From positions 62,001 through 126,000 of the forward strand of contig NZ_JACBFO010000005.1 in assembly GCF_021401135.1 (NCBI RefSeq): a stretch of DNA of 64,000 nt. The letters are read 5' to 3'. Below are positions 1-8,686 of the stretch, in pieces; positions within the stretch are counted from its first letter, which is position 1, and every line of letters starts with the position of its first letter. The position numbers and the translations under genes are program-made. Source of the stretch: Azonexus sp. R2A61 (GTDB lineage: Bacteria > Pseudomonadota > Gammaproteobacteria > Burkholderiales > Rhodocyclaceae). The notes below the pieces were generated by a model. That model had not been told where the DNA came from. It saw only the letters and a program-made list of their open reading frames with translations, and did no database searches.

Positions 1-680
1 CAATCGGCGCCGATCTGCGTCTGCTCGGCCGGGATTTCGGCTATGAACGTCCTGCCGCCGAAGCCGCCGAGAATCGCCTGCAATGGCGCTGGTGGTGCCG
101 TCACGGCGAACAGGTGATCAAGCGCTCGCTGGCCTACCCGGGGCTGCGCGGCCCGACGCAACTGCTCAATGCCAGCGTCGCGCTGGCCGCTCTGGAAGCG
201 ATTGCCGATCGACTGCCGGTCACCATGCAGGCGATCCGCCCGGGCTTGATCGAAACCGAATTGACCGGCCGTTTCCAGGTGCTGCCCGGCAAACCGGCCA
301 TCGTGCTCGATGTCGGTCACAACCCGCAGGCCGTTTCCGTGCTTGCCGGCAACCTGGGCAACATGGGTTTCTTCGACCGTACCCACGCGGTGGTCGGCAT
401 GCTCGCCGACAAGGATATCGCCGGTGCGCTGAGCGTACTCAAGGGGCGGGTCGATGTCTGGCATCTGGCATCGTTGTCCGGGCCGCGGGCGACGACGGCA
501 GAGCAGTTGGCGGAAATCATTGCGACGCATGTGCTGGGCGGCGAGACGGTTTGTCATGCCTCGCCGGAAGCTGCCATGCAGGCAGCCCGGAGTCGGGCCG
601 GCGAAAGTGATAGAATCGTCGCCTTCGGTTCGTTCTATACGGTGGCCGGGGCGCTCAGGGCGCTTGGCCGGAAAGCCTGA
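1..680 (+). CDS. folC: FolC, dihydrofolate/folylpolyglutamate synthase (C-terminal part, cut by left edge)
   Basis: Bifunctional cytosolic enzyme that adds glutamate to dihydropteroate and then to folates. The reading frame is open from base 3 and gives about 225 residues, roughly the C-terminal half of a protein usually near 430 residues; the ATP-binding N-terminal half lies outside the window. The Mur-ligase-type C-terminal domain is recognisable from the LLNASVALAAL stretch and the VLDVGHNP motif, which corresponds to the D-x-x-HNP signature of the family. It is followed after 5 bases by a SPOR-domain gene and then cvpA-purF, the same order as in many proteobacteria, so it probably heads or belongs to that operon. 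Confidence 0.93.
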   Translation, partial: IGADLRLLGRDFGYERPAAEAAENRLQWRWWCRHGEQVIKRSLAYPGLRGPTQLLNASVALAALEAIADRLPVTMQAIRPGLIETELTGRFQVLPGKPAIVLDVGHNPQAVSVLAGNLGNMGFFDRTHAVVGMLADKDIAGALSVLKGRVDVWHLASLSGPRATTAEQLAEIIATHVLGGETVCHASPEAAMQAARSRAGESDRIVAFGSFYTVAGALRALGRKA

Positions 681-685
681 TTTTC

Positions 686-1477
686 GTGGAAGACAACGAC
701 GCACAGCTGCAATTGAAGAAGCGCGCGCGGCGGCGCCTGGTGGGGGCCGTCTTCTTCGCCTCCGTCGTCGCCATCGTGCTACCGATGGTCATGGACCAGG
801 ATCCGCGCCCGCCGGTTCAGGATGTCGAGATTCGCATCCCGGGCCAGGACGACAGGGCCTTTGCGCCGACCCAGGCGGTCGCTCCGGCGCCTCAGGAAAG
901 CCCCGCCGAGGAGCCGCGCTCGACGCCGCTACCGCGGCCGGAGCGGGAAGCTCCGCCGGCTGCTGCACCGGAAGCCACTGCCAGACCGCTCGCGCCGACC
1001 GCCCGTGTGCTCGATAGCGAGCGGGTGACGCCTGCCAGATCCGACGAAAAACCCAAGGTCGAGGAAAAACCCAAGGTCGAGCCGAAGCCCAAGCCAGCCA
1101 CCGACAAGGACGCACCCAAACCCGCCAAGTCCGTCGACAAGCCGGCCGAGGACAAGAACAAGGTCAAACCGGCCGATGACGAGGCCCGACGTGCGGCGGC
1201 GATTCTTGCCGGCAAGCCGGCGGAGGCTTCGCAGGTCAAAAACGGTGGGGAATTCCTCATCCTGATCGGGGCGTTTTCCGATCCGGTCAACGTCGCCAAT
1301 CTGAAGAAAAAGCTCGGCGAGCAAGGCATCAAGACCTTCACCGAACCGCTGGATACGCCGCAAGGCAAGAAAACGCGGGTCCGGGCCGGGCCCTTCCCGA
1401 ATCGTGACGCGGCCGAGAAGGCGCTCGACAAGATGCGGCGGATCGGGGTTTCCGGCGTTGTTGCCGCCAAGTCATGA
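686..1477 (+). CDS. SPOR-domain protein, DedD-like
   Basis: Predicted inner-membrane protein of the cell-division envelope machinery. One transmembrane helix lies near residues 18-36, after a short basic cytoplasmic tail (KKRARRR). A long Pro/Lys/Glu-rich linker then spans roughly residues 50-185. The C-terminal SPOR domain (about 188-263) should bind peptidoglycan stripped of stem peptides at the septum. The start is GTG. The gene lies between folC and cvpA, as dedD does in E. coli, and its stop overlaps the cvpA start by four bases (ATGA). The linker contains an exact 18-bp tandem duplication. DedD identity is inferred from architecture and position, since SPOR domains themselves diverge strongly. 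Confidence 0.85.
   Translation: MEDNDAQLQLKKRARRRLVGAVFFASVVAIVLPMVMDQDPRPPVQDVEIRIPGQDDRAFAPTQAVAPAPQESPAEEPRSTPLPRPEREAPPAAAPEATARPLAPTARVLDSERVTPARSDEKPKVEEKPKVEPKPKPATDKDAPKPAKSVDKPAEDKNKVKPADDEARRAAAILAGKPAEASQVKNGGEFLILIGAFSDPVNVANLKKKLGEQGIKTFTEPLDTPQGKKTRVRAGPFPNRDAAEKALDKMRRIGVSGVVAAKS
1046..1081 (+). repeat. 18-bp perfect tandem duplication inside the SPOR-protein linker
   Basis: Two identical, in-frame, back-to-back 18-bp units (1046-1063 and 1064-1081) each encode a six-residue Lys/Pro/Glu-rich block. A third, diverged copy seems to follow. This is the kind of low-complexity linker that gains and loses units by slippage. Confidence 0.9.
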
Positions 1478-1965
1478 CGATTTTCGATTATGTGGCCATT
1501 ACCGTGATCGTGCTTTCCCTCGGTTTCGGCCTGTGGCGCGGCATGGTCAGCGAGATGATCGCGCTGGCCGCCTGGGGACTGGGTATTTTCGCCGCCTTCC
1601 GGTTCGGCGTCGAAGCCGGTGCGGCAGTCTTTTCCGGGGTCGAGGATCCGACCGGTCGCGCGCTGCTCGGCTGCGTGCTCATTTTTGTCGGGGTGCTGGT
1701 GGCGATGGCTATCGTGCGCATCCTGATCCTCAAGGCAGTCAAGGCGCTTGGCTTGACCGTCTCGGACCGTCTGCTCGGCATGTTCTTCGGTGTCGTGCGT
1801 GGCGTGCTGATCATTCTGGTGCTGGTCGCGCTCGGTGGCATGACTGCGGCACCGACCCAGCCATGGTGGCGTGAAGCCACGCTGGCGCCCCCTCTCGAAA
1901 CAGCCGTGCTGGCGCTGAAACCGCTGCTGCCGCACGACCTCTCGAAACGAATTCGATTCAGTTAG
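1474..1965 (+). CDS. cvpA: CvpA family inner-membrane protein
   Basis: Small integral membrane protein of 163 residues, matching the usual size of CvpA. About four hydrophobic helices are visible, starting with [15 protein letters not shown]. The family was named for colicin V production; later work links it to envelope stress resistance, but the molecular function is not settled. It overlaps the upstream SPOR gene by four bases and precedes purF by 13 bases, so it is co-transcribed with purine synthesis as in E. coli. Confidence 0.9.
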   Translation: MTIFDYVAITVIVLSLGFGLWRGMVSEMIALAAWGLGIFAAFRFGVEAGAAVFSGVEDPTGRALLGCVLIFVGVLVAMAIVRILILKAVKALGLTVSDRLLGMFFGVVRGVLIILVLVALGGMTAAPTQPWWREATLAPPLETAVLALKPLLPHDLSKRIRFS

Positions 1966-1978
1966 GCAGGATAGACAC

Positions 1979-3517
1979 ATGTGCGGGATTCTTGGCGTCA
2001 TGGCGAACACGCCGGTCAACCAGTTGCTTTACGACGGCCTGATGGTGCTCCAGCATCGCGGCCAGGATGCGGCCGGGATTGCAACGGCGGAGGGCAATAC
2101 CTTCCATCTGCACAAGGGGCCCGGCCTGGTGCGCGATGTCTTCCGGACGCGCAACATGCGTGCCTTGCCCGGCAACTGGGGCATCGGCCACGTCCGTTAT
2201 CCGACGGCCGGTTCGGCCTGGAATTTCGCCGAGGCGCAGCCGTTCTACGTCAATTCGCCGTTCGGCCTGGTGCTCGGTCACAACGGTAACCTGACCAATG
2301 CCGACCAGTTGAAGGACGAGATGTTCCGGCTGGATCGCCGGCACATCAACACCAATTCTGATTCGGAAGTGCTGCTCAACGTGCTGGCGCACGAACTGCA
2401 GTCGGCCGCGCACGGTTACGAACTCGACGTCGACAGCATCTTCCAGGCCGTCGCCGGGGTGCATCGCCGCTGCCGTGGCGCCTATGCGGTCGTCGCCATG
2501 ATTTCGGGCTACGGCCTGCTTGCCTTCCGCGATCCGCACGGCATCCGGCCGCTGATCTACGGTGAGAACGATGCGCCGGACGGCAAGGAATATCTGGTGG
2601 CCTCCGAGTCGGTTGCGCTCGATACGCTGGGTTTCAAGGCGGTGCGCGACATCGAGCCGGGCGAAGCGATCTTCATCGACCTCGAACACAATCTGCACAG
2701 TCGCCAGTGCGCACAGCAGCCGATCTACGCACCGTGCATCTTCGAGTATGTCTATCTGGCCCGGCCGGATACGGTGATCGACGGCGTTTCGGTTTACGAG
2801 GCCCGGCTGGCCATGGGCGAGTTGCTGGCCGAAAAGGTCAAGGTCAACATTCCGGTCGACGAGATCGATGTGGTCATTCCCATTCCCGATTCCAGCCGTC
2901 CGTCGGCGATGCAACTGGCGCAGGTGCTGGGCATCCCGTTCCGTGAGGGCTTCGTCAAGAACCGCTATGTCGGCCGGACCTTCATCATGCCCGGTCAGGC
3001 CATGCGCCGGAAGTCGGTACGCCAGAAGCTGAACACCGTCGGCCAGGAGTTCAAGGGCAAGCGCGTGCTGCTGGTGGATGATTCCATCGTGCGCGGCACG
3101 ACCAGCCACGAAATCGTCGAAATGGCCCGCGCCGCGGGGGCGGTCAAGGTCTACTTCGCATCGGCCGCGCCGCCGGTACGCTATCCCAATGTTTACGGGA
3201 TCGACATGCCGACCCGTGCCGAATTGATCGCCACCGGTCGTACCGATGCCCAGATTGCCGCGGAAATCGGTGCCGATGCGCTGGTTTACCAGGATCTGGC
3301 GGCGCTGAAGGAGTCGGTCACCCGTCTGCGGCCGGACCTGACCGTGTTCGATGCGTCCTGTTTCGACGGTTGCTACATCACCGGCGACATCGATCAGCAT
3401 TATCTCGACGCCGTCGAGGGCCGCCGTGGCGGCAAGCCCTCTGGCAAGAACGACGAGGATGGAGACGGCAAGGCCTCGCAGCAGCTGGTGCTGGGGCTGG
3501 CCGGCGGGCAGGATTGA
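1979..3517 (+). CDS. purF: Amidophosphoribosyltransferase
   Basis: Catalyses the committed step of purine synthesis, PRPP plus glutamine to 5-phosphoribosylamine. The protein starts MCGILGVM, so Cys2 becomes the N-terminal nucleophile directly, without the propeptide seen in Bacillus-type enzymes. The glutaminase domain shows GHNGNLTN near residue 100. The PRPP-binding signature [14 protein letters not shown] lies near residues 362-375. At 512 residues it matches the E. coli-type enzyme. It is the fourth gene of the folC..cvpA-purF operon, and metZ starts four bases after its stop. No PurR-like operator was recognised next to it; any control probably acts upstream of folC. Confidence 0.97.
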   Translation: MCGILGVMANTPVNQLLYDGLMVLQHRGQDAAGIATAEGNTFHLHKGPGLVRDVFRTRNMRALPGNWGIGHVRYPTAGSAWNFAEAQPFYVNSPFGLVLGHNGNLTNADQLKDEMFRLDRRHINTNSDSEVLLNVLAHELQSAAHGYELDVDSIFQAVAGVHRRCRGAYAVVAMISGYGLLAFRDPHGIRPLIYGENDAPDGKEYLVASESVALDTLGFKAVRDIEPGEAIFIDLEHNLHSRQCAQQPIYAPCIFEYVYLARPDTVIDGVSVYEARLAMGELLAEKVKVNIPVDEIDVVIPIPDSSRPSAMQLAQVLGIPFREGFVKNRYVGRTFIMPGQAMRRKSVRQKLNTVGQEFKGKRVLLVDDSIVRGTTSHEIVEMARAAGAVKVYFASAAPPVRYPNVYGIDMPTRAELIATGRTDAQIAAEIGADALVYQDLAALKESVTRLRPDLTVFDASCFDGCYITGDIDQHYLDAVEGRRGGKPSGKNDEDGDGKASQQLVLGLAGGQD

Positions 3518-3521
3518 TACG

Positions 3522-4709
3522 ATGAGCGAACACGACAAGCCGGCCTACCGTCCGGAAACGCTGGCCGTCAGGGCCGGCCAGCAGCGCAGCCAGTTCGGCG
3601 AGCACGCCGAGGCGCTGTATCTGACCTCCAGTTTCGTCTTCGAGAGTGCGGCCCAGGCGGCGAAGCGTTTCTCCGGCGAAGAAGAGGGCAACGTTTATTC
3701 GCGGTTCTCGAACCCGACCGTCAGCATGTTCGAGGAACGGCTGGCTGCGCTCGAGGGGGCGGAAGACTGCGTCGCCACGGCCAGCGGCATGTCGGCGATC
3801 ATGGCGCTGGTGCTGGCTCACCTCAAGCAGGGCGACCACATCGTGGCGTCGAACAGCCTGTTTGGTGCAACCGTTCAGTTGTTTTCGAACATCCTGGCGC
3901 GTACCGGCATCACCACCACCTTCGTGTCACATACCGATCCGGCCGCCTGGGAAGCGGCGATCCGTCCGGAAACCAGACTGTTCTTCCTGGAAACCCCGTC
4001 GAATCCGCTGACCGAAATTGCCGATATTTCGGCGTTGACCGCAATTGCTCACGCGCACGGCATCCTGGTCGCCGTCGACAACTGTTTCTGCACGCCGATC
4101 GTGCAGCGGCCGCTCGACCTCGGGGTCGATCTGGTCGTGCATTCGGCCACCAAATACATCGATGGTCAGGGCCGGGTGCTTGGCGGAGCTGTCTGCGGTG
4201 CGAAGAAGCTGACCGATGAAGTCTTCAAATATCTGCGTACCGCCGGCCCGACCCTGTCGGCGTTCAATGCCTGGGTGCTGCTGAAGGGCCTGGAAACGCT
4301 GCAGGTGCGTATCGAGGCGCAGGCGGCTCGGGCTGCCCGGTTGGCGGCCTGGCTCGAGACGCACCCCAAGGTTGCCCGGGTTTTCTACCCCGGCCTGCCT
4401 TCGCACCCTCAGCACCAACTGGCGATGCAGCAACAGAAGAGCGGCGGTGCAATCGTTTCCTTCGAGGTGAAGGGCGCACGCGAACAGGCGTGGGCGGTGG
4501 TGGACAACTGCCGCTTGCTGTCGATCACCGCCAATCTGGGCGACGTCAAGACGACGATCACCCATCCGGCGTCGACCACGCATGGACGGATCACGCCGGA
4601 AGCCCGGGCGGCGGCGGGAATCAGCGAAGGTCTGCTGCGTGTTGCGGTCGGCCTGGAAGCGGTCGAAGACCTGCAGGACGACCTGGCGCGCGGGCTGGCG
4701 CTGATCTGA
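3522..4709 (+). CDS. metZ: O-succinylhomoserine sulfhydrylase
   Basis: PLP-dependent enzyme of the Cys/Met metabolism family, predicted to make homocysteine directly from O-succinylhomoserine and sulfide. The PLP-binding lysine is in SATKYIDGQG (Lys211). The protein has 395 residues, close to the family norm. The ATG at 3522 is preferred over upstream in-frame starts because those lie inside purF. Position directly behind purF is the usual place for metZ in pseudomonads and betaproteobacteria, which supports metZ over metB or metC; the sequence alone cannot fully exclude another gamma-family specificity. The stop codon abuts the stop of the convergent gene with no spacer. Confidence 0.9.
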   Translation: MSEHDKPAYRPETLAVRAGQQRSQFGEHAEALYLTSSFVFESAAQAAKRFSGEEEGNVYSRFSNPTVSMFEERLAALEGAEDCVATASGMSAIMALVLAHLKQGDHIVASNSLFGATVQLFSNILARTGITTTFVSHTDPAAWEAAIRPETRLFFLETPSNPLTEIADISALTAIAHAHGILVAVDNCFCTPIVQRPLDLGVDLVVHSATKYIDGQGRVLGGAVCGAKKLTDEVFKYLRTAGPTLSAFNAWVLLKGLETLQVRIEAQAARAARLAAWLETHPKVARVFYPGLPSHPQHQLAMQQQKSGGAIVSFEVKGAREQAWAVVDNCRLLSITANLGDVKTTITHPASTTHGRITPEARAAAGISEGLLRVAVGLEAVEDLQDDLARGLALI

Positions 4710-5801
4710 TCAGCGCAACAGCTTGCCGTCGCGTGTCACGACGCTGAGCTCGACGAAGTCCGAGGGGCGCGATGGACGCTCGAAATCGAGCGCGAAACCG
4801 CCCAGCCTGAGTTTCCCGCTGGCGCTCAGGGCGCGGCGAAGCGCCGTTGGCGTGATTTCGCTGGCGCCGTTCAGCGCAGTGACCAGTACCCGGGCCGCGA
4901 TGAAGCCCTCCAGCGTTGCCGGCGAGGCCGGCTCATCGGCGTAACGTGCCATCAGTCGCCGGTGCTCGCGGGCGATTTCGCTCGGGGCGTTGGGCGAAGG
5001 GACGACCTGGCTGACGATCAGGCCGCGTGCCGCCTGCTGGCCCATCACCTCGGTCAAGGTCCGGATATCGGCCTGCGATGAGGTGGCCAGGAAAGCGCCC
5101 GGATCCCGCTTGCGGTATTCCCGGAAAAAGTTTGCCACGCCAAGCGTGTCGGCAATGGCCAGCACGGCTTGCGGTCGACGCGCGAAAACGGCCTGAATCG
5201 CTTCCGGCTGATTGGCGCTCCGGTTCAGCAGGACTTGGCGGACAGCGATGCCGATCCCCAGCCCCGTTGCGCGTTGCTCGATTTGCGCGATGGTCGCGCC
5301 CGGAAGATCATTGCCATGCAGCAGCGCAAAGCTGGCGATCCCGAACTGTTGCAGTTGCGCCAGCATGGCGACGATTTCGTCGTCCAGTGAGGGGCGCAGG
5401 GCGATTGCGCCATCGCCGGCGGCCGGTGCGTAGCCGATGGTGGCGAACAATGGCAGTCGGCCGGCGCGTACGGCCGGATCGCGCGCCACGGCATCGATCG
5501 TTGCATCGCCGACGATGCCGAACAGCACATCCGGGCGTTCGGCCAGCAAGCGCCGGGCCGGGGCATCGGCAGTGTCCACCAGGCGATGGACGATGCGTCG
5601 GCCGCGGATGCCGCCGGCGAGATTGACGTGATCGAAATAGACCTTGGCACCCAGCGCGAAGTCGCGCTGATAATCAGCCGATCCGGATCGGGGGGCCAGT
5701 GGCTGGGCGACCACGATGGGGGTCGGCGGTACGGTCTGGGCATGCAGGACAGCGCTGAGGCTGCCGAGCAGCATTGCCAGTGCGATGAAACGGGACTTCA
5801 T
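4710..5801 (-). CDS. ABC transporter substrate-binding protein, branched-chain amino acid type
   Basis: Periplasmic binding protein of the Leu/Ile/Val (periplasmic binding protein type 6) superfamily. The start at MKSRFIALAML gives a normal signal peptide of about 21 residues ending in VLHA. The mature part begins with the IVVAQPLAPRSG strand and contains the GIRGRRI segment typical of this fold. It has 363 residues. No permease or ATPase gene is nearby, so it is an orphan; the ligand is unknown and a signalling role is possible. A paralogue sits at 21378-22520. Its 3' end touches metZ. Confidence 0.82.
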   Translation of the reverse strand: MKSRFIALAMLLGSLSAVLHAQTVPPTPIVVAQPLAPRSGSADYQRDFALGAKVYFDHVNLAGGIRGRRIVHRLVDTADAPARRLLAERPDVLFGIVGDATIDAVARDPAVRAGRLPLFATIGYAPAAGDGAIALRPSLDDEIVAMLAQLQQFGIASFALLHGNDLPGATIAQIEQRATGLGIGIAVRQVLLNRSANQPEAIQAVFARRPQAVLAIADTLGVANFFREYRKRDPGAFLATSSQADIRTLTEVMGQQAARGLIVSQVVPSPNAPSEIAREHRRLMARYADEPASPATLEGFIAARVLVTALNGASEITPTALRRALSASGKLRLGGFALDFERPSRPSDFVELSVVTRDGKLLR

Positions 5802-5994
5802 GTGATGCCTTGCTGAAGCGGGCCGCACACTTTGCCCGGGAAATGTTGCCGGCCGATGAAATGCCGTTCCGGCGACAGGCGTTTCGCGGCTTGCCCCAAG
5901 ACAGGGTAAAATTGCCACCCCAATCATGCCGCCGCAGGTTGTGCGCGGCAGCCATCCGGCCGACGTTCGTTGCCGGCTCCAAGAAAGTTTTCCC

Positions 5995-7290
5995 ATGAAG
6001 TTTTCCGACCTCGGCCTGAGCGCCGACATCCAGCGCGCTGTTGCCGAACAGGGCTATGACACGCCGACGCCGATCCAGCAGCAGGCCATTCCTGCTGTGC
6101 TTGCCGGCCACGACCTGATGGCCAGCGCCCAGACCGGTACCGGCAAGACCGCCGGGTTCACGCTGCCCATCCTGCAACGTCTGACGGCCGGTGCCAACGA
6201 CTGCCTGTCCCGCGTCGCCCGGACGCCGCGCGTGCTGGTGCTGACGCCGACGCGCGAACTGGCGATCCAGGTCGAGGAGAGCGTGCAGACCTACGGCAAA
6301 TACCTGCCGGTCAATTCGCTGGCCGTCTTCGGCGGCGTCGGCATCAATCCACAGATCGCCAATCTGCGTCGCGGTGTCGATATCCTGGTGGCGACGCCGG
6401 GCCGTCTGCTCGATCACGTGCAGCAGTCTACGGTCAACCTGTCCGGCATCGAGATTTTCGTCCTCGACGAAGCTGATCGCATGCTCGACATGGGCTTCAT
6501 CCGGGATATCCGCAAGATCATCGCGTTGTTGCCGAAACAGCGCCAGAACCTGTTGTTTTCGGCGACCTTTTCACCGGAAATCCGCGAACTGGCGGGGGGC
6601 TTGCTCGAGCAGCCGGTGTCGGTCGACGTTGCGCCGCGCAATACGGCGGCGGAGACGGTGACGCAGAAGGTCATCGAATGCAACCGCGAGCAGAAGAAGG
6701 AATTGCTCAAGCATTTGTTCACCACGCGCAGCCTGCATCAAGTGCTGGTCTTCGCCCGTACCAAGCATGGTGCCGATGCGCTGGCGCGCACGCTGGACAA
6801 GGCCGGCATCAAGGCGGCGGCGATTCATGGCGACAAATCGCAGGGCGCGCGCACGCGGGCCTTGTCGGAGTTCAAGGACGGCAAGCTGGCGGCACTGGTC
6901 GCCACCGACATCGCGGCACGCGGCATCGACATCGATGCCTTGCCCTACGTGATCAATTATGAACTGCCCAACGTGGCCGAGGATTACGTTCACCGCATCG
7001 GCCGTACCGGCCGCGCCGGCATGGAAGGCGAGGCGATCTCGCTGGTCTGTCACGACGAGCGTCCGCAGCTGAAGGACATCGAAAAGCTGATCCGGCGCAC
7101 GCTCGAGCGCATGGTGGTCGATGGCTTCGAGCAGGCTGCCGTGGCGGCGCCGCGCCCGGTCCAGCCGCCGCGCCAGCCGCGCAAACCGGCCGCCGCCGGC
7201 AATGCCGGCAAGAGCCGTCAGGGGAGTGGGAAAAATGCCCCCGCGGGCGGTCGACCGCAAGGGCATCATAGCGGCAAGCGTCATCACTGA
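5995..7290 (+). CDS. rhlE: DEAD-box RNA helicase, RhlE type
   Basis: ATP-dependent RNA helicase expected to act in rRNA maturation and RNA turnover. Visible motifs in order: Q motif ([10 protein letters not shown]), motif I (AQTGTGKT), Ia (PTRELAIQ), DEAD at residues 158-161, SAT (FSATFS), and motif VI ([10 protein letters not shown]). The first 60 residues closely follow the RhlE pattern. A basic, Gly/Pro-rich tail of about 45 residues follows the core and probably binds RNA. The ATG at 5995 has only a weak purine-rich site upstream. A possible -10 (TAAAAT) lies near 5908-5913 in the 193-base gap behind it. The last codons contain a copy of the GCGGTCGACCGC palindrome. Confidence 0.93.
   Translation: MKFSDLGLSADIQRAVAEQGYDTPTPIQQQAIPAVLAGHDLMASAQTGTGKTAGFTLPILQRLTAGANDCLSRVARTPRVLVLTPTRELAIQVEESVQTYGKYLPVNSLAVFGGVGINPQIANLRRGVDILVATPGRLLDHVQQSTVNLSGIEIFVLDEADRMLDMGFIRDIRKIIALLPKQRQNLLFSATFSPEIRELAGGLLEQPVSVDVAPRNTAAETVTQKVIECNREQKKELLKHLFTTRSLHQVLVFARTKHGADALARTLDKAGIKAAAIHGDKSQGARTRALSEFKDGKLAALVATDIAARGIDIDALPYVINYELPNVAEDYVHRIGRTGRAGMEGEAISLVCHDERPQLKDIEKLIRRTLERMVVDGFEQAAVAAPRPVQPPRQPRKPAAAGNAGKSRQGSGKNAPAGGRPQGHHSGKRHH
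7247..7258. repeat. Copy of GCGGTCGACCGC palindrome at the rhlE 3' end
   Basis: A perfect 12-bp palindrome that is also the core of the 32-bp palindrome at 26987-27018. It lies within the last 15 codons of rhlE and encodes part of the non-conserved basic tail. Whether it is a member of a dispersed repeat family is an inference. Confidence 0.5.
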
Positions 7291-7311
7291 TTGCTTGCCT
7301 GAGTAAAAGAT

Positions 7312-7359
7312 GGAAGGTCGGTGAAGACCTTCCTCGGCGGCTTCGGGGGAAGCAGCCGA
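7312..7359. terminator. Two hairpins between convergent rhlE and cytochrome gene
   Basis: First hairpin at 7312-7333: GGAAGGTC, six-base loop, GACCTTCC. Second at 7334-7359: a ten-base stem with one mismatch around a GGGGG-containing loop. Neither has a long U-run, so they are plausible but not textbook terminators. They fill most of the gap between the two convergent 3' ends. Confidence 0.5.
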
Positions 7360-7367
7360 AAAGCTGA

Positions 7368-8051
7368 TCAGGGGGCGAAGCGCGACATGTAGTCGGCGAC
7401 CGCCTGCAAATCCTTGTCGTCGTACGGCTTGATGGTGCTGACCATGTCGGGATTGGCATTGCGTCGATCGCCGTTGCGGATCAGGATCGATTCGCGCAGC
7501 AGATACTTGTAGTGTTGGCCGGAGACGCGCGGATAGAATCTGGCGCTGTCCCCCTGCCCCTTATTGCCGTGGCAGACGATGCAGTCGCGGGCATAGATTT
7601 CCTCGCCTCGCGCCAGGTTGTTGCCATCGCCCTTGCCATTGTCGGGAGGAACCGGCAGGGCCTGCAGGTAGACCGCAATGTCGGCGATTTCCTGGGGGGT
7701 CACGGCGTGCTTGTCGATGAACGGGAACATTTTCTTGTTGTCGCGCCGTCCGGCGCGCACATCGGTCATCTGTTTGATCAGTACCGTGGCATGTTGTCCG
7801 GCCAGCCGCGGATAGCTGCCGTCGGGACGTCCTAACGCGGTGGCTCGGTGGCAACCCTGGCAGATCTCGAAGGCGATTTCGCCGCGCAGGGCATCGCCGC
7901 GAGCGCTCAACGCCTGCAGCTTTTCCGCGTACATGGCGTTCCAGACATAGCCGTCGCTCTCGATACCGGCGGCGTGCGGCTGGTTTTCCTCGGCGCCGGT
8001 CTGGGTTGCTGCGGCGAGCAGCAGGGACAGGATGAACAGATGTTTTTTCAC
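7368..8051 (-). CDS. Diheme c-type cytochrome, c4-like
   Basis: Periplasmic electron carrier. The start is GTG with a good GGGGAGAAAG site; the N-terminus is a signal peptide (about 20 residues, ending TQTGA). Two class I cytochrome domains each carry one CXXCH heme site: CQGCH at 64-68 and CIVCH at 157-161. A 40-residue segment precedes the first heme, longer than in classical cytochrome c4. The repeated PRLAGQH / PRVSGQH motif marks the c4 family. It is the last gene of the decaheme/porin cluster, 16 bases after the other c4 gene, so it likely shuttles electrons between the conduit and inner-membrane enzymes. Confidence 0.88.
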   Translation of the reverse strand: MKKHLFILSLLLAAATQTGAEENQPHAAGIESDGYVWNAMYAEKLQALSARGDALRGEIAFEICQGCHRATALGRPDGSYPRLAGQHATVLIKQMTDVRAGRRDNKKMFPFIDKHAVTPQEIADIAVYLQALPVPPDNGKGDGNNLARGEEIYARDCIVCHGNKGQGDSARFYPRVSGQHYKYLLRESILIRNGDRRNANPDMVSTIKPYDDKDLQAVADYMSRFAP

Positions 8052-8067
8052 GAAGCTTTCTCCCCGA

Positions 8068-8670
8068 TTATTGCAGGCTGGCCATGTATTCGGCGACCGC
8101 TTGCATTTCCTGTTCGGTCATCCGTTCCGCCACGGCGCGCATGACCTTCCCTTTGTCGTTGTCCCTGACGCCGCTCTTGAAATCGTTCATCTGTTGCAGC
8201 GTGTAGGCCTGATGCTGACCGGCCAGCCTCGGGTAGCGGGCATTGCCCTGGGCGCGCGGTTGGTGGCAGCCCATGCAGCCGGGAACGCCGGTTTCGACAT
8301 TGCCGTCTTCGTAGATCGCCTTGCCGGCGGCGAGCAGGCCGGGGTCGCCGACCGTGCCGGGTGTCGGCTTTTGGGCTGCGTACCAGGCTGCCAGCGCCGG
8401 CACGTCCTGTTTGCTGAAGCTGTCCAGGATCGGTGCCATGACATCGTTCCGGCGTTTGCCGCTGAGGAATTCGTTCAGCTGCTTTTCGAGGTAGGTCGCA
8501 TGTTGACCGGACAGTTTCGGAAAGTTCGGTACCACGCTGTTGCCGCCTTCTCCGTGGCAGGCCATGCAGATGCTGCCGGCGAGTTCCCCGGCATCGGCGC
8601 TCCAACCCGGTGTGGCACCGAACAAGGCGCCGATGAACAGGCAAGCGCGGGTAATCTGGTGTCTTTTCAC
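8068..8670 (-). CDS. Cytochrome c4-type diheme cytochrome
   Basis: Periplasmic diheme cytochrome of 200 residues, the usual size for cytochrome c4. The start is taken as GTG at 8670, because it has a GGGGAA site six bases upstream and is followed at once by a signal peptide (KRHQITRACLFIGALFGA.., cleavage after WSA). Heme motifs are CMACH (35-39) and CMGCH (132-136), each with the downstream P-x-L-x-GQH signature. It starts 16 bases after the outer-membrane barrel gene. In this setting it probably carries electrons to or from the decaheme conduit; the direction cannot be read from sequence. Confidence 0.9.
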   Translation of the reverse strand: MKRHQITRACLFIGALFGATPGWSADAGELAGSICMACHGEGGNSVVPNFPKLSGQHATYLEKQLNEFLSGKRRNDVMAPILDSFSKQDVPALAAWYAAQKPTPGTVGDPGLLAAGKAIYEDGNVETGVPGCMGCHQPRAQGNARYPRLAGQHQAYTLQQMNDFKSGVRDNDKGKVMRAVAERMTEQEMQAVAEYMASLQ

Positions 8671-8686
8671 ATTAGTTCCCCAAAAG

